Source: Hordeum vulgare subsp. vulgare | Taxonomy: Eukaryota > Streptophyta > Magnoliopsida > Poales > Poaceae | Reading direction: 5' to 3' | NCBI RefSeq assembly: GCF_904849725.1 | Contig: NC_058524.1 | Coordinates: forward strand, 553,353,763-553,417,762 | DNA: 64,000 nucleotides | Part shown: piece after piece, positions 10,444 through 22,184 of the stretch | How positions within the stretch are numbered: position 1 is the stretch's first letter | Layout: every line of letters starts with the position of its first letter | Notes under the pieces: generated by a model | The model's input: only the letters and a program-made list of their open reading frames with translations | What the model was told of the DNA's origin: nothing | The model's database searches: none | Made by a program: the position numbers and the translations under genes

Positions 10444-13400
10444 ATGGCTCACGCAAGTGTCATCCTCAATTTTAATACGTTCCTAGAGAAAGCTAAGTTG
10501 AAAGATGATGGAAGCAACTTTGTAGACTGGGCTCGTAATCTTAAGCTAATCTTACAAGCTGGAAAGAAGGATTATGTCCTTAATGCTGCGCTAGGAGATG
10601 AACCACCCGCTACGGCTGATCAGGATGTTAAGAACGCTTGGTTAGCGCGTAAGGAGGACTACTCAATAGTTCAATGTGCAGTCTTGTATGGCTTAGAACC
10701 GGGACTTCAACGTCGCTTTGAGCGTCATGGAGCATTTGAGATGTTCCAGGAGTTGAAGTTCATCTTTCAGAAGAACGCCCGGATCGAGAGGTATGAGACC
10801 TCCGATAAATTCTATGCTTGCAAGATGGAGGAAAACTCGTCTGTCAGTGAACATGTGCTCAAAATGTCTGGGTACTCAAACCGTCTAGCTGAACTGGGGA
10901 TTGAACTCCCGCAAGAAGCTATCACTGACAAAATCCTCCAATCACTGCCGCCAAGCTATAAAAGCTTCGTGTTGAACTACAACATGCAAGGGATGAACAA
11001 GTCTCCCGGCGAGTTGTTTGCGATGCTGAAAGTCGCAGAGTCTGAACTCCGTAAAGAACATCAAGTGTTGATGGTGAGCAAGACCACTAGTTTCAAGAGA
11101 AACGGCAAAGGCAAGAAGGGCAATTCGAAGAAGAGCGGCAAGCCTGTTGCCAATCCGCCGAAGAAACCCAAGGCTGGACCTAAGCCTGAAACAGAGTGCT
11201 TCTATTGCAAGGGTATGGGTCACTGGAAGCGCAATTGCCCCAAGTATCTGGCAGATAAGAAGGCGGGCAAAGAAAAATCAGGTATATTTGATATACATGT
11301 TATTGATGTGTACTTAACCAGCTCTCGTAGTAGTGCCTGGGTATTCGATACCGGTTCTGTTGCTCACATTTGCAACTCGAAGCAGGAACTGCGGAATAGA
11401 CGAAGGCTGGCGAAGGACGAAGTGACGATGCGCGTAGGAAACGGTTCCAAGGTTGATGCAATCGCCGTCGGCACAGTGTCACTTCAACTACCATCGGGAT
11501 TAGTGATGAACTTAAATCATTGTTATTTAGTGCCTGCGTTGAGCATGAACATTATGTCTGGATCTTGTTTATTGCGAGACGGTTACTCTTTTAAGTCTGA
11601 GAATAATGGTTGTTCTATTTCTATGAGTAACATCTTTTATGGTCATGCACCGAATGTGAGAGGATTGTTCATATTGAATCTTGATAGAGATACGCATATA
11701 CATAACATTGAGACCAAAAGAGTTAGAGTAAACAATGATAGCGCCATATTTTTGTGGCACTGCCGCTTGGGTCATATTGGTGTAAAGCGCATGAAGAAAC
11801 TCCATGCTGATGGACTTTTGGAGTCACTTGACTTTGATTCACTTGACACGTGCGAACCATGCCTCATGGGCAAGATGACTAAGACTCCGTTCTCCGGAAC
11901 AATGGAGCGTGCAAGTGACTTGTTGGAAATCATACATACCGATGTGTGTGGTCCAATGAGCGTGGAGGCACGCGGCGGATATCGTTATTTTCTCACCTTC
12001 ACTGACGATCTAAGTAGATATGGTTATGTCTACTTGATGAAGCACAAGTCTGAAACATTTGAAAAGTTCAAGCAATTTCAGAGTGAAGTGGAAAATCATC
12101 GTAACAAGAAGATCAAGTTCCTACGGTCTGATCGTGGGGGTGAGTATCTGAGTTTCGAGTTTGGTACTCACTTAAGACAATGTGGAATTGTTTCGCAGTT
12201 AACACCGCCTGGAACACCACAGCGTAATGGTGTGTCCGAACGTCGTAATCGTACTTTATTAGAAATGGTGCGATCTATGATGTCTCTTACTGATTTGCCG
12301 TTATCGTTTTGGGGTTATGCATTAGAAACAGCTGCATTCACTTTAAATAGGGCACCATCAAAATCCGTTGAGACGACACCATACGAACTGTGGTATGGCA
12401 AAAGGCCAAAGTTGTCGTTTCTTAAAGTTTGGGGATGTGATGCTTATGTCAAAAAGCTTCAGCCTGAAAAGCTGGAACCCAAAGCGGAAAAGTGCGTCTT
12501 CATAGGCTACCCAAAAGAGACAGTTGGGTACACCTTCTATCTCAAATCCGAGGGCAAAGTGTTTGTTGCTAAGAACGGAACTTTTCTCGAGAAGGAGTTT
12601 CTCTCAAGAGAATTGAGTGGGAGGAAGATAGAACTTGACGAGGTTGTCGAACCTCTCATCCCTCTGGATGGTGGCGCAGGGCAAGGGGAAACCCCTGTGA
12701 TTGCGACGCCGGTTGAGGAGGAAGTTAATGATGATGATCATGAAACTCCAGTTCAAGTTTCTGTTGAACCACGCAGGTCGACGAGATCACGCGCTGCTCC
12801 AGAGTGGTACGGTAATCCCGTCTTGACAATCATATTGTTAGACAACAATGAACCTGCAAATTATGAAGAAGCAATGGTGGGCCCAGATTCCAACAAATGG
12901 CTAGAAGCCATGAAATCCGAGATAGGATCCATGTATGAGAACAAAGTATGGACTTTGGAGATACTACCTGAGGGCCGCAAGGCTATTCAGAACAAATGGA
13001 TCTTTAAGAAGAAGACGGACGCTGACGGTAATGTGACCGTTTATAAAGCTCGACTTGTGGCAAAGGGTTTTTCACAAGTTCCAGGAATTGACTACGATGA
13101 GACTTTCTCTCCCGTAGCGATGCTTAAGTCCGTCAGAATCATGTTAGCAATAGCTGCATTTTTCGATTATGAAATTTGGCAGATGGATGTCAAAACGGCG
13201 TTCCTTAAAGGTTTCCTTAAGGAAGAGTTGTATATGATGCAACCCGAAGGTTTTGTCGATCCTAAAAATGCTGACAAGGTGTGCAAGCTCCAGCGATCCA
13301 TTTATGGACTGGTGCAAGCATCTCGGAGTTGGAACAAACGCTTTTATGAGGTGATCAAAGCATTTGGGTTTATACAAGTGGTTGGAGAATCTTGTATTTA

Positions 13401-14424
13401 CAAGAAAGTGAGTGGGAGCTCTGTGGCGTTTCTAATATTATATGTGGATGACATATTACTGATTGGAAACAACGTAGAGCTTTTGGAGAGCATAAAAGGT
13501 TACTTGAATAAAAGTTTCTCTATGAAGGACCTAGGAGAAGCTGCTTACATTCTAGGCATTAAGATCTATAGGGATAGATCAAAACGCCTGATAGGACTTT
13601 CACAAAGCACATACCTTGATAAAGTTTTGAAGAGGTTCAAAATGGAACAGTCCAAGAAAGGGTTCTTGCCAGTGTTACAAGGTACGAGATTGAGTAAGAC
13701 TCAGTGCCCAGCAACTGATGAAGATAGAGAGCATATGCGCTCCGTCCCCTATGCTTCAGCCATAGGCTCTATCATGTATGCGATGCTGTGCACTAGACCG
13801 GATGTTAGCCTGGCCATAAGTATGGCAGGCAGGTTCCAGAGTAATCCAGGAGTGGATCACTGGACAGCAGTCAAGAATATCCTAAAGTACCTGAAAAGGA
13901 CTAAGGAGATGTTTCTCGTGTATGGAGGTGACGAAGAGCTCGCCGTAAAAGGTTACGTCGATGCAAGCTTTGACACAGATCCGGACGACTCTAAGTCGCA
14001 AACCGGATACGTATTTATTCTTAATGGGGGTGCAGTAAGCTGGTGCAGTTCCAAGCAAAGCGTCGTAGCAGATTCTACATGTGAAGCGGAATACATGGCT
14101 GCCTCGGAGGCGGCTAAGGAGGGTGTCTGGATGAAGCAGTTCATGACGGATCTTGGAGTGGTGCCAAGTGCACTGGATCCAATAACCTTGTTCTGTGACA
14201 ACACTGGTGCCATTGCCTTAGCAAAGGAACCAAGGTTTCACAAGAAGACCAGACACATCAAACGACGCTTCAACCTCATCCGCGACTACGTCGAGGAGGA
14301 GGACGTAAATATATGCAAAGTGCACACGGATCTGAATGTAGCGGACCCGCTGACTAAACCTCTTCCACGGCCAATACATGATCGACACCAGAACTGTATG
14401 GGTGTTAGATTTATTACAATGTAA
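10444..14424 (+). CDS. Gag-pol polyprotein of Angela/BARE-like Copia element, intact
   Basis: This single 1326-residue frame encodes all proteins for the element's reverse transcription and integration. Order: gag (about 1-250) with a CCHC zinc knuckle CFYCKGMGHWKRNC at 252-265; aspartic protease FDTGS (D302); pre-integrase zinc motif starting WHCRLGH at 438; integrase core D500, D563, E599 (D,D35E); GKRP and IGY integrase C-terminal motifs; reverse transcriptase with D915 and YVDD at 1000-1003; RNase H with D1173, E1214 and D1252. All catalytic residues are present. The RT motif around 915 reads AFLKG, where the minus-strand sister has the commoner AFLNG. The start follows the long leader and is shared with the sister copy. 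There is no stop or frameshift. Confidence 0.97.
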   Translation: MAHASVILNFNTFLEKAKLKDDGSNFVDWARNLKLILQAGKKDYVLNAALGDEPPATADQDVKNAWLARKEDYSIVQCAVLYGLEPGLQRRFERHGAFEMFQELKFIFQKNARIERYETSDKFYACKMEENSSVSEHVLKMSGYSNRLAELGIELPQEAITDKILQSLPPSYKSFVLNYNMQGMNKSPGELFAMLKVAESELRKEHQVLMVSKTTSFKRNGKGKKGNSKKSGKPVANPPKKPKAGPKPETECFYCKGMGHWKRNCPKYLADKKAGKEKSGIFDIHVIDVYLTSSRSSAWVFDTGSVAHICNSKQELRNRRRLAKDEVTMRVGNGSKVDAIAVGTVSLQLPSGLVMNLNHCYLVPALSMNIMSGSCLLRDGYSFKSENNGCSISMSNIFYGHAPNVRGLFILNLDRDTHIHNIETKRVRVNNDSAIFLWHCRLGHIGVKRMKKLHADGLLESLDFDSLDTCEPCLMGKMTKTPFSGTMERASDLLEIIHTDVCGPMSVEARGGYRYFLTFTDDLSRYGYVYLMKHKSETFEKFKQFQSEVENHRNKKIKFLRSDRGGEYLSFEFGTHLRQCGIVSQLTPPGTPQRNGVSERRNRTLLEMVRSMMSLTDLPLSFWGYALETAAFTLNRAPSKSVETTPYELWYGKRPKLSFLKVWGCDAYVKKLQPEKLEPKAEKCVFIGYPKETVGYTFYLKSEGKVFVAKNGTFLEKEFLSRELSGRKIELDEVVEPLIPLDGGAGQGETPVIATPVEEEVNDDDHETPVQVSVEPRRSTRSRAAPEWYGNPVLTIILLDNNEPANYEEAMVGPDSNKWLEAMKSEIGSMYENKVWTLEILPEGRKAIQNKWIFKKKTDADGNVTVYKARLVAKGFSQVPGIDYDETFSPVAMLKSVRIMLAIAAFFDYEIWQMDVKTAFLKGFLKEELYMMQPEGFVDPKNADKVCKLQRSIYGLVQASRSWNKRFYEVIKAFGFIQVVGESCIYKKVSGSSVAFLILYVDDILLIGNNVELLESIKGYLNKSFSMKDLGEAAYILGIKIYRDRSKRLIGLSQSTYLDKVLKRFKMEQSKKGFLPVLQGTRLSKTQCPATDEDREHMRSVPYASAIGSIMYAMLCTRPDVSLAISMAGRFQSNPGVDHWTAVKNILKYLKRTKEMFLVYGGDEELAVKGYVDASFDTDPDDSKSQTGYVFILNGGAVSWCSSKQSVVADSTCEAEYMAASEAAKEGVWMKQFMTDLGVVPSALDPITLFCDNTGAIALAKEPRFHKKTRHIKRRFNLIRDYVEEEDVNICKVHTDLNVADPLTKPLPRPIHDRHQNCMGVRFITM

Positions 14425-14476
14425 TTCACATGGTGATGTGAGGGCTAGATTATTGACTCTAGTGCAAGTGGGAGAC
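14425..14476 (+). promoter_or_regulatory. Spacer and polypurine tract
   Basis: After the stop codon, GCAAGTGGGAGAC at 14464-14476 directly precedes the 3' LTR. It is the expected plus-strand primer. The inverted counterpart is at 16896-16908. Confidence 0.85.
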
Positions 14477-16302
14477 TGTTGGAATTATGCCCTAGAGGCA
14501 ATAATAAATGTATAGTTATTATTATAATTCCTGTATCAAGATAATAGTTTATTATCCATGCTATAATTGTATTGAATGAAGACTCATTTACATGTGTGGA
14601 TACATAGACAAAACACCGTCCCTAGCATGCCTCTAGTTGGCTAGTCAGTTGATCGATGATAATCAGTGTCTTCTGATTATGAACAAGGTGTTGTTGCTTG
14701 ATAACTGGATCATGTCATTAGGAGAATCACGTGATGGACTAAGACCAAAACTAATAGACGTAGCATGTTGATCGTGTCATTTTGTTGCTACTGTTTTCTG
14801 CGTGTCAAGTATTTATTCCTATGACCATGAGATCATATAACTCACTGACACCGGAGGGATGCTTTGTGTGTATCAAACGTCGCAACGTAACTGGGTGACT
14901 ATAAAGATGCTCTACAGGTATCTCCGAAGGTGTTAGTTGAGTTAGTATGGATCAAGACTGGGATTTGTCACTCCGTGTGACGGAGAGGTATCTCGGGGCC
15001 CACTCGGTAATACAACATCACACATAAGCCTTGCAAGCAATGTAACTTAGTGTAAGTTGCGGGATCTTGTATTACGGAACGAGTAAAGAGACTTGCCGGT
15101 AAACGAGATTGAAATAGGTATGCGGATACTGACGATCGAATCTCGGGCAAGTAACATACCGAAGGACAAAGGGAATGACATACGGGATTATACGAATCCT
15201 TGGCACTGAGGTTCAAACGATAAGATCTTCGTAGAATATGTAGGATCCAATATGGGCATCCAGGTCCCGCTATTGGATATTGACCGAGGAGTCTCTCGGG
15301 TCATGTCTACATAGTTCTCGAACCCGCAGGGTCTGCACACTTAAGGTTCGACGTTGTTTTATGCGTATTTGAGTTATATGGTTGGTTACCGAATGTTGTT
15401 CGGAGTCCCGGATGAGATCACGGACTTCACGAGGGTTTCCGGAATGGTCCGGAAACGAAGATTGATATATAGGATGACCTCATTTGATTACCGGAAGGTT
15501 TTCGGAGTTGCCGGGAATGTACCGGGAATGACGAATGGGTTCCGGGAGTTCACCGGAGGGGGGCAACCCACTCCGGGGAAGCCCATAGGTATTTGTGGGG
15601 GTCACACCAGCCCTTAGTGGGCTGGTGGGACAGCCCACCAAATCCTATGCGCCAAGGAAGGAAAATCAAAGGAAGAGAAAAAAAAAGAGGAAGAAGTGGG
15701 AAAGGGGAAGGACTCCCTCCCACCAAACCAAGTAGGACTCGGTTTGGGGGGGGAGAGACCTCCCCCCTGGCTCGGCCGACCCCTTGGGGTTCCCTTGGAC
15801 CCCAAGGCAAGGTCCCCCTCCCTCCTCCTATATATATGGGGCTTTTAGGGCAGATTTGAGACGACTTTCTCACGGCTGCCCGACCACATACCTCCATAGT
15901 TTTTCCTCTAGATCGTGTTTCCGCGGAGCTCGGGCGGAGCCCTGCTGAGACAAGATCATCACCAACCTCCGGAGCGCCGTCACGCTGCCGGAGAACTCTT
16001 CTACCTCTCCGTCTCTCTTGCTGGATCAAGAAGGCCGAGATCATCGTCGAGCTGTACGTGTGCTGAACGCGGAGGTGCCGTCCGTTCGGTACTAGATCGT
16101 GGGACTGATCGCGGGATTGTTCGCGGGGCGGATCGAGGGACGTGAGGACGTTCCACTACATCAACCGCGATCTCTAATCGCTTCTGCTGTACGATCTACA
16201 AGGGTACGTAGATCACTCATCCCCTCTCGTAGATGGACATCACCATGATAGGTCTTCGTGCGCGTAGGAAATTTTTTGTTTCCCATGCGACGTTCCCCAA
16301 CA
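14477..16302 (+). repeat. 3' LTR of inner Angela-like element
   Basis: It is 1826 bases, the same length as the 5' LTR, and differs at about 13 positions, mostly C/T and G/A changes. It ends CCCCAACA and is followed by the ACAAG duplication at 16303-16307. Confidence 0.97.
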
Positions 16303-16307
16303 ACAAG
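16303..16307. repeat. Target duplication ACAAG (right)
   Basis: Pairs with 7343-7347. Confidence 0.97.
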
Positions 16308-16895
16308 ATCCCGCAACTTACACTAAGTTACATTGCTTGCAAGGCTTGTGTGTGATATTGTATTACCGAGTGGGCCCCGAGATACCTCTCCGTCACACGG
16401 AGTGACAAATCCCAGTCTTGATCCATACTAACTCAACTAACACCTTCGGAGATACCTGTAGAGCATCTTTATAGTCACCCAGTTACGTTGCGACGTTTGA
16501 TACACACAAAGCATTCCTCCGGTGTCAGTGAGTTATATGATCTCATGGTCATAGGAATAAATACTTGACACGCAGAAAACAGTAGCAACAAAATGACACG
16601 ATCAACATGCTGCGTCTATTAGTTTGGGTCTAGTCCATCACGTGATTCTCCCAATGACGTGATCCAGTTATCAAGCAACAACACCTTGTTCATAATCAGA
16701 AGACACTGACTATCATCGATCAACTGGCTAGCCAACTAGAGGCATCCTAGGGACGGTGTTTCGTCTATGTATCCACACATGTAAATGAGTCTTCATTCAA
16801 TACAATTATAGCATGGATAATAAACTATTATCTTGATACAGGAATTATAATAATAACTATACATTTATTATTGCCTCTAGGGCATAATTCCAACA
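16308..16895 (-). repeat. 3' LTR of minus-strand Angela-like element, part 2
   Basis: This resumes the LTR interrupted at 7347 and ends GGCATAATTCCAACA. The reverse of the polypurine tract (GTCTCCCACTTGC) follows at 16896-16908. Confidence 0.95.
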
Positions 16896-16947
16896 GTCTC
16901 CCACTTGCACTAGAGTCAATAATCTAGCCCTCACATCACCATGTGAA

Positions 16948-19900
16948 TTACATTGTAATAAATCTAACACCCATACAGTTCTGGTGTCGATCATGTTTTG
17001 GCCGTGGAAGAGGTTTAGTCAGCGGGTCTGCTACATTCCGATCCGTGTGCACTTTGCATATATTTACGTCCTCCTCCTCGACGTAGTCGCGGATGAGGTT
17101 GAAGCATCGTTTGATGTGTCTGGTCTTCTTGTGAAACCTTGGTTCCTTTGCTAAGGCAATGGCACCAGTGTTGTCACAGAACAAGGTTATTGGATCCAAT
17201 GCACTTGACACCACTCCAAGATCCGTCATGAACTGCTTCATCCAGACACCCTCCTTAGCTGCCTCCGAGGCAGCCATGTACTCTGCTTCACATGTAGAAT
17301 CTGCTACGACGCTTTGCTTGGAACTGCACCAGCTTACTGCACCCCCGTTAAGAATAAATACGTATCCGGTTTACGACTTAGAGTCGTCCGGATCTGTGTC
17401 AAAGCTTGCATCGACGTAACCTTTTACGGCGAGCTCTTCGTCACCTCCATACACGAGAAACATCTCCTTAGTCCTTTTCAGGTACTTCAGGATATTCTTG
17501 ACCGCTGTCCAGTGATCCACTCCTAGATTACTCTGGAACCTGCCTGCCATACTTATGGCCAGGCTAACATCCGGTCTAGTGCACAGCATGGCATACATGA
17601 TAGAACCTATGGCTGAAGCATAGGGGACGGAGCGCATATGCTCTCTATCTTCATCAGTTGCTGGGCACTGAGTCTTACTCAATCTCGTACCTTGTAACAC
17701 TGGCAAGAACCCTTTCTTGGACTGTTCCATTTTGAACCTCTTCAAAACTTTATCAAGGTATGTGATTTGTGAAAGTCCTATCAGGTGTTTTGATCTATCC
17801 CTATAGATCTTAATGCCTAGAATGTAAGCAGCTTCTCCTAGGTCCTTCATAGAGAAACTTTTATTCAAGTAACCTTTTATGCTCTCCAAAAGCTCTACGT
17901 TGTTTCCAATCAGTAATATGTCATCCACATATAATATTAGAAACGCCACAGAGCTCCCACTCACTTTCTTGTAAATACAAGATTTTCCAACCACTTGTAT
18001 AAACCCAAATGCTTTGATCACCTCATAAAAGCGTTTGTTCCAACTCCGAGATGCTTGCACCAGTCCATAAATGGATCGCTGGAGCTTGCACACTTTGTCA
18101 GCATTTTTAGGATCAACAAAACCTTCGGGTTGCATCATATACAACTCTTCCTTGAGGAAACCGTTAAGGAACGCCGTTTTGACATCCATCTGCCAGATTT
18201 CATAATCGAAAAATGCAGCTATTGCTAACATGATTCTGACGGACTTAAGCATCGCTACGGGTGAGAAGGTCTCATCGTAGTCAACTCCTGGAACTTGTGA
18301 AAAACCCTTTGCCACAAGTCGAGCTTTATAAACGGTCACATTACCGTCAGCGTCCGTCTTCTTCTTAAAGATCCATTTGTTCTGAATAGCCTTGCGGCCC
18401 TTAGGCAGTATCTCCAAAGTCCACACTTTGTTCTCATACATGGATCCTATCTCGGATTTCATGGCTTCTAGCCATTTGTTGGAATCTGGGCCCACCATTG
18501 CTTCTTCATAATTCGCAGGTTCATTGTTGTCTAACAACATGATTGATAAGACGGGATTACCGTACCACTCTGGAGCAGCACGTGATCTCGTCGACCTGCG
18601 TGGTTCAACAGAAACTTGAACTGGAGTTTCATGATCATCATCATTAACTTCCTCCTCAACCGGCGTTGCAATGACAGAGGTTTCCCCTTGCCCTGCGCCA
18701 CCATCCAGAGGGATGAGAGGTTCGACAACCTCGTCAAGTTCTATCTTCCTCCCACTCAATTCTCTCGAGAGAAACTCCTTCTTGAGAAAAGTTCCGTTCT
18801 TAGCAACAAACACTTTGCCCTCAGATTTGAGATAGAAGGTGTACCCAACTGTCTCTTTTGGGTAACCTATGAAGACGCATTTTTCCGCTTTGGGTTCCAG
18901 CTTTTCAGGCTGAAGCTTTTTGACATAAGCATCACATCCCCAAACTTTAAGAAACGACAACTTTGGTCTTTTGCCACACCACAGTTCGTATGGTGTCGTC
19001 TCAACGGATTTTGATGGTGCCCTATTTAAAGTGAATGCAGCTGTTTCTAATGCATAACCCCAAAATGATAACGGCAAATCAGTAAGAGACATCATAGATC
19101 GCACCATCTCTAACAAAGTACGATTACGACGTTCGGACACACCATTACGCTGTGGTGTTCCAGGCGGTGTTAACTGCGAAACAATTCCACATTGTCTTAA
19201 GTGAGTACCAAACTCGAAACTCAGATATTCACCCCCACGATCAGACCGTAGGAACTTGATCTTCTTGTTACGATGATTTTCCACTTCACTCTGAAATTGC
19301 TTGAACTTTTCAAATGTTTCAGACTTGTGCTTCATCAAGTAGACATAACCATATCTACTTAAATCGTCAGTGAAGGTGAGGAAATAACGATATCCGCCGC
19401 GTGCCTCTACGCTCATTGGACCACACACATCGGTATGTATGATTTCCAACAAGTCACTTCCACGCTCCATTGTTCCGGAGAACGGAGTCTTAGTCATCTT
19501 GCCCATGAGGCATGGTTCGCACGTGTCAAGTGAATCGAAGTCAAGTGACTCCAAAAGTCCATCAGCATGGAGTTTCTTCATGCGCTTTACACCAATATGA
19601 CCTAAACGGCAGTGCCACAAAAATATGGTGCTATCATTGTTTACTCTAACTCTTTTGGTCTCAATGTTATGTATATGCGTATCGCTATCAAGATTCAATA
19701 TGAACAATCCTCTCACATTCGGTGCATGACCATAAAAGATGTTACTCATAGAAATAGAACAACCATTATTCTCAGACTTAAAAGAGTAACCGTCTCGCAA
19801 TAAACAAGATCCAGATATAATGTTCATGCTCAACGCACGCACTAAGTAACAATGATTTAAGTTCATCACTAATCCCGATGGTAGCTGAAGTGACACTGTG

Positions 19901-20928
19901 CCGACGGCGATTGCATCAACCTTGGAACCATTTCCTACGCGCATCGTCACTTCGTCTTTCGCCAGCCTTCGCCTATTCCGCAGTTCCTGTTTCGAGTTGC
20001 AAATATGAGCAACAGAACCGGTATCAAAGACCCAGGCACTACTACGAGAGCTAGTTAAGTACACATCAATAACATGTATATCAAATATACCTGATTTTTC
20101 TTTGCCCGCCTTCTTATCTGCCAGATACTTGGGGCAATTGCGCTTCCAGTGACCCATACCCTTGCAATAGAAGCACTCTGTTTCAGGCTTAGGTCCAGCC
20201 TTGGGTTTCTTTGGCGGATTGGCAACAGGCTTGCCGCTCTTCTTCGAATTGCCCTTCTTGCCTTTGCCGTTTCTCTTGAAACTAGTGGTCTTGCTCACCA
20301 TCAACACTTGATGCTCTTTACGGAGTTCAGACTCTGCGACTTTCAGCATCGCAAACAACTCGCCGGGAGACTTGTTCATCCCTTGCATGTTGTAGTTCAA
20401 CAAAAAGCCTTTATAGCTTGGCGGCAGTGATTGAAGGATTCTGTCAGTGATAGCTTCTTGCGGGAGTTCAATCCCCAGTTCAGCTAGACGGTTTGAGTTC
20501 CCAGACATTTTGAGCACATGTTCACTGACAGACGAGTTTTCCTCCATCTTGCAAGCATAGAATTTATCGGAGGTCTCATACCTCTCGATCCGGGCGTTCT
20601 TCTGAAAGATAAACTTCAACTCCTGGAACATCTCAAATGCTCCATGACGCTCAAAGCGACGTTGAAGTCCCGGTTCTAAGCCATACAAGACTGCACATTG
20701 AACTATTGAGTAGTCCTCCTTACGCGCTAACCAAGCGTTCTTAACATCCTGATCAGCCGTAGCGGGTGGTTCATCTCCTAGCGCAGCATTAAGGACATAA
20801 TCCTTCTTCCCAGCTTGTAAGATTAGCTTAAGATTACGAGCCCAGTCTACAAAGTTGCTTCCATCATCTTTCAACTTAGCTTTCTCTAGGAACGTATTAA
20901 AATTCAGGATGACACTTGCGTGAGCCAT
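16948..20928 (-). pseudogene. Gag-pol polyprotein with one nonsense codon in RNase H
   Basis: This is the same 1327-codon length as the plus-strand copy with no indel. The frame is open from ATG at 20928 to codon 1185. Codon 1186, CAA (Q) in the sister, is TAA here (17371-17373), just after the RNase H motif GYVDASFDTDPDDSKS. It then stays open to the normal stop at 16948. Gag CCHC, protease DTGS, integrase D,D35E and RT YVDD are all kept. The RNase H E and last D would be lost from the product. I see about 25 amino-acid differences from the sister, spread evenly. The element probably died recently, or is active only by complementation. Confidence 0.93.
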
Positions 20929-22184
20929 GATCTACAACACAAATATATTCAAAGTGGACTTAGACTATGTTCAAGATAATTAGAGTTCAACTTAATCAAA
21001 TTATATGCTAAACTCCCACTCAAAAAGTACATCTCTCTAGTCATTTGAGTGGTTCATGATCCACTTACACTATCCCAAGTCCGATCATCACGTGAGTTGA
21101 GTATAGTTTCAGTGGTAAGCATCCCTATGCTAATCATATCAACTATATGATTCATGATCGACCTTTCGGTCTCATGTGTTCCGAGGCCATGTCTGCACAT
21201 GCTAGGCTCGTCAAGCATAACCCGAGTGTTCCGCGTGCGCAACTGTTTTGCACCCGTTGTATGTGAACGTTGAGTCTATCACACCCGATCATCACGTGGT
21301 GTCTCGAAACGACGAACTATAGCAACGGTGCACAGTCGGGGAGAACACAATTTCGTCTTGAAATTTTAGTGAGAGATCACCTCATAATGCTACCGTCGTT
21401 CTAAGCAAAATAAGGTGCATAAAAGGGTTAACATCACATGCAATTCATAAGTGACATGATATGGCCATCATCGCGTGCTTCTTGATCTCCATCACCAAAG
21501 CACCGGCACGATCTTCTTGTCACCGGCACCACACGATGATCATCCATCAATGTGTTGCCATCGGGGTTGTCGTGCTACTTATGCTATTACTACTAAAGCT
21601 ACATCCTAGCAAAATAGTAAACGCATCTGCAAGCACAAACGTTAGTATAAAGACAAACCTATGGCTCCTGCCGGTTGCCGTACCATCGACGTGCAAGTCG
21701 ATATTTCTATTACAACATGATCATCTCATACATCCAATATATCACATCACATCATTGGCCATATCACATCACAATCATACCCTGCAAAAACAAGTTAGAC
21801 GTCCTCTAATTTTGTTGTTGCATGTTTTACGTGGTGACCAAGGGTATCTAGTAGGATCGCATCTTACTTACGCAAACACCACAACGAAGATATATGAGTT
21901 GCTATTTGACCTCATCCAAGGACCTCCTCGGTCAAATCCGATTCAACTAAAGTTGGAGAAACCGTCACTTGCCAGTCATCTTTGAGCAAAGGGGGTTACT
22001 CGTAACGATGAAACCAGTCTCTCGTAAGCGTACGAGTAATGTCGGTCCAAGCCGCTTCAATCCAACAATACCGCGGAATCAAGAAAAGACTAAGGAGGGC
22101 AGCAAAACGCACATCATCGCCCACAAAAACTTTTGTGTTCTACTCGAGAAGACATCTACGCATGAACCTAGCTCATGATGCCAC
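20929..22184 (-). other. Leader and primer site of minus-strand Angela-like element
   Basis: Inverted counterpart of 9174-10443 with small changes. The primer-binding site, reversed, is GCTCATGATGCCAC at 22171-22184. No gene is visible. Confidence 0.85.

Larger units (their letters stand above)
7348..16302 (+). mobile_element. Full-length Angela/BARE/WIS-like Copia element, plus strand
   Basis: All parts of a working element are present: two 1826-base LTRs (7348-9173, 14477-16302), a primer-binding site after the 5' LTR, a 1326-codon gag-pol frame without a stop, a purine-rich tract before the 3' LTR, and an exact ACAAG target duplication. I count 13 substitutions between the LTRs (about 0.7%) and no indel. 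At the grass convention of 1.3e-8 substitutions per site per year this implies roughly 0.3 million years. It sits inside the 3' LTR of an older, oppositely oriented relative. Whether it still moves cannot be read from sequence. Confidence 0.97.
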
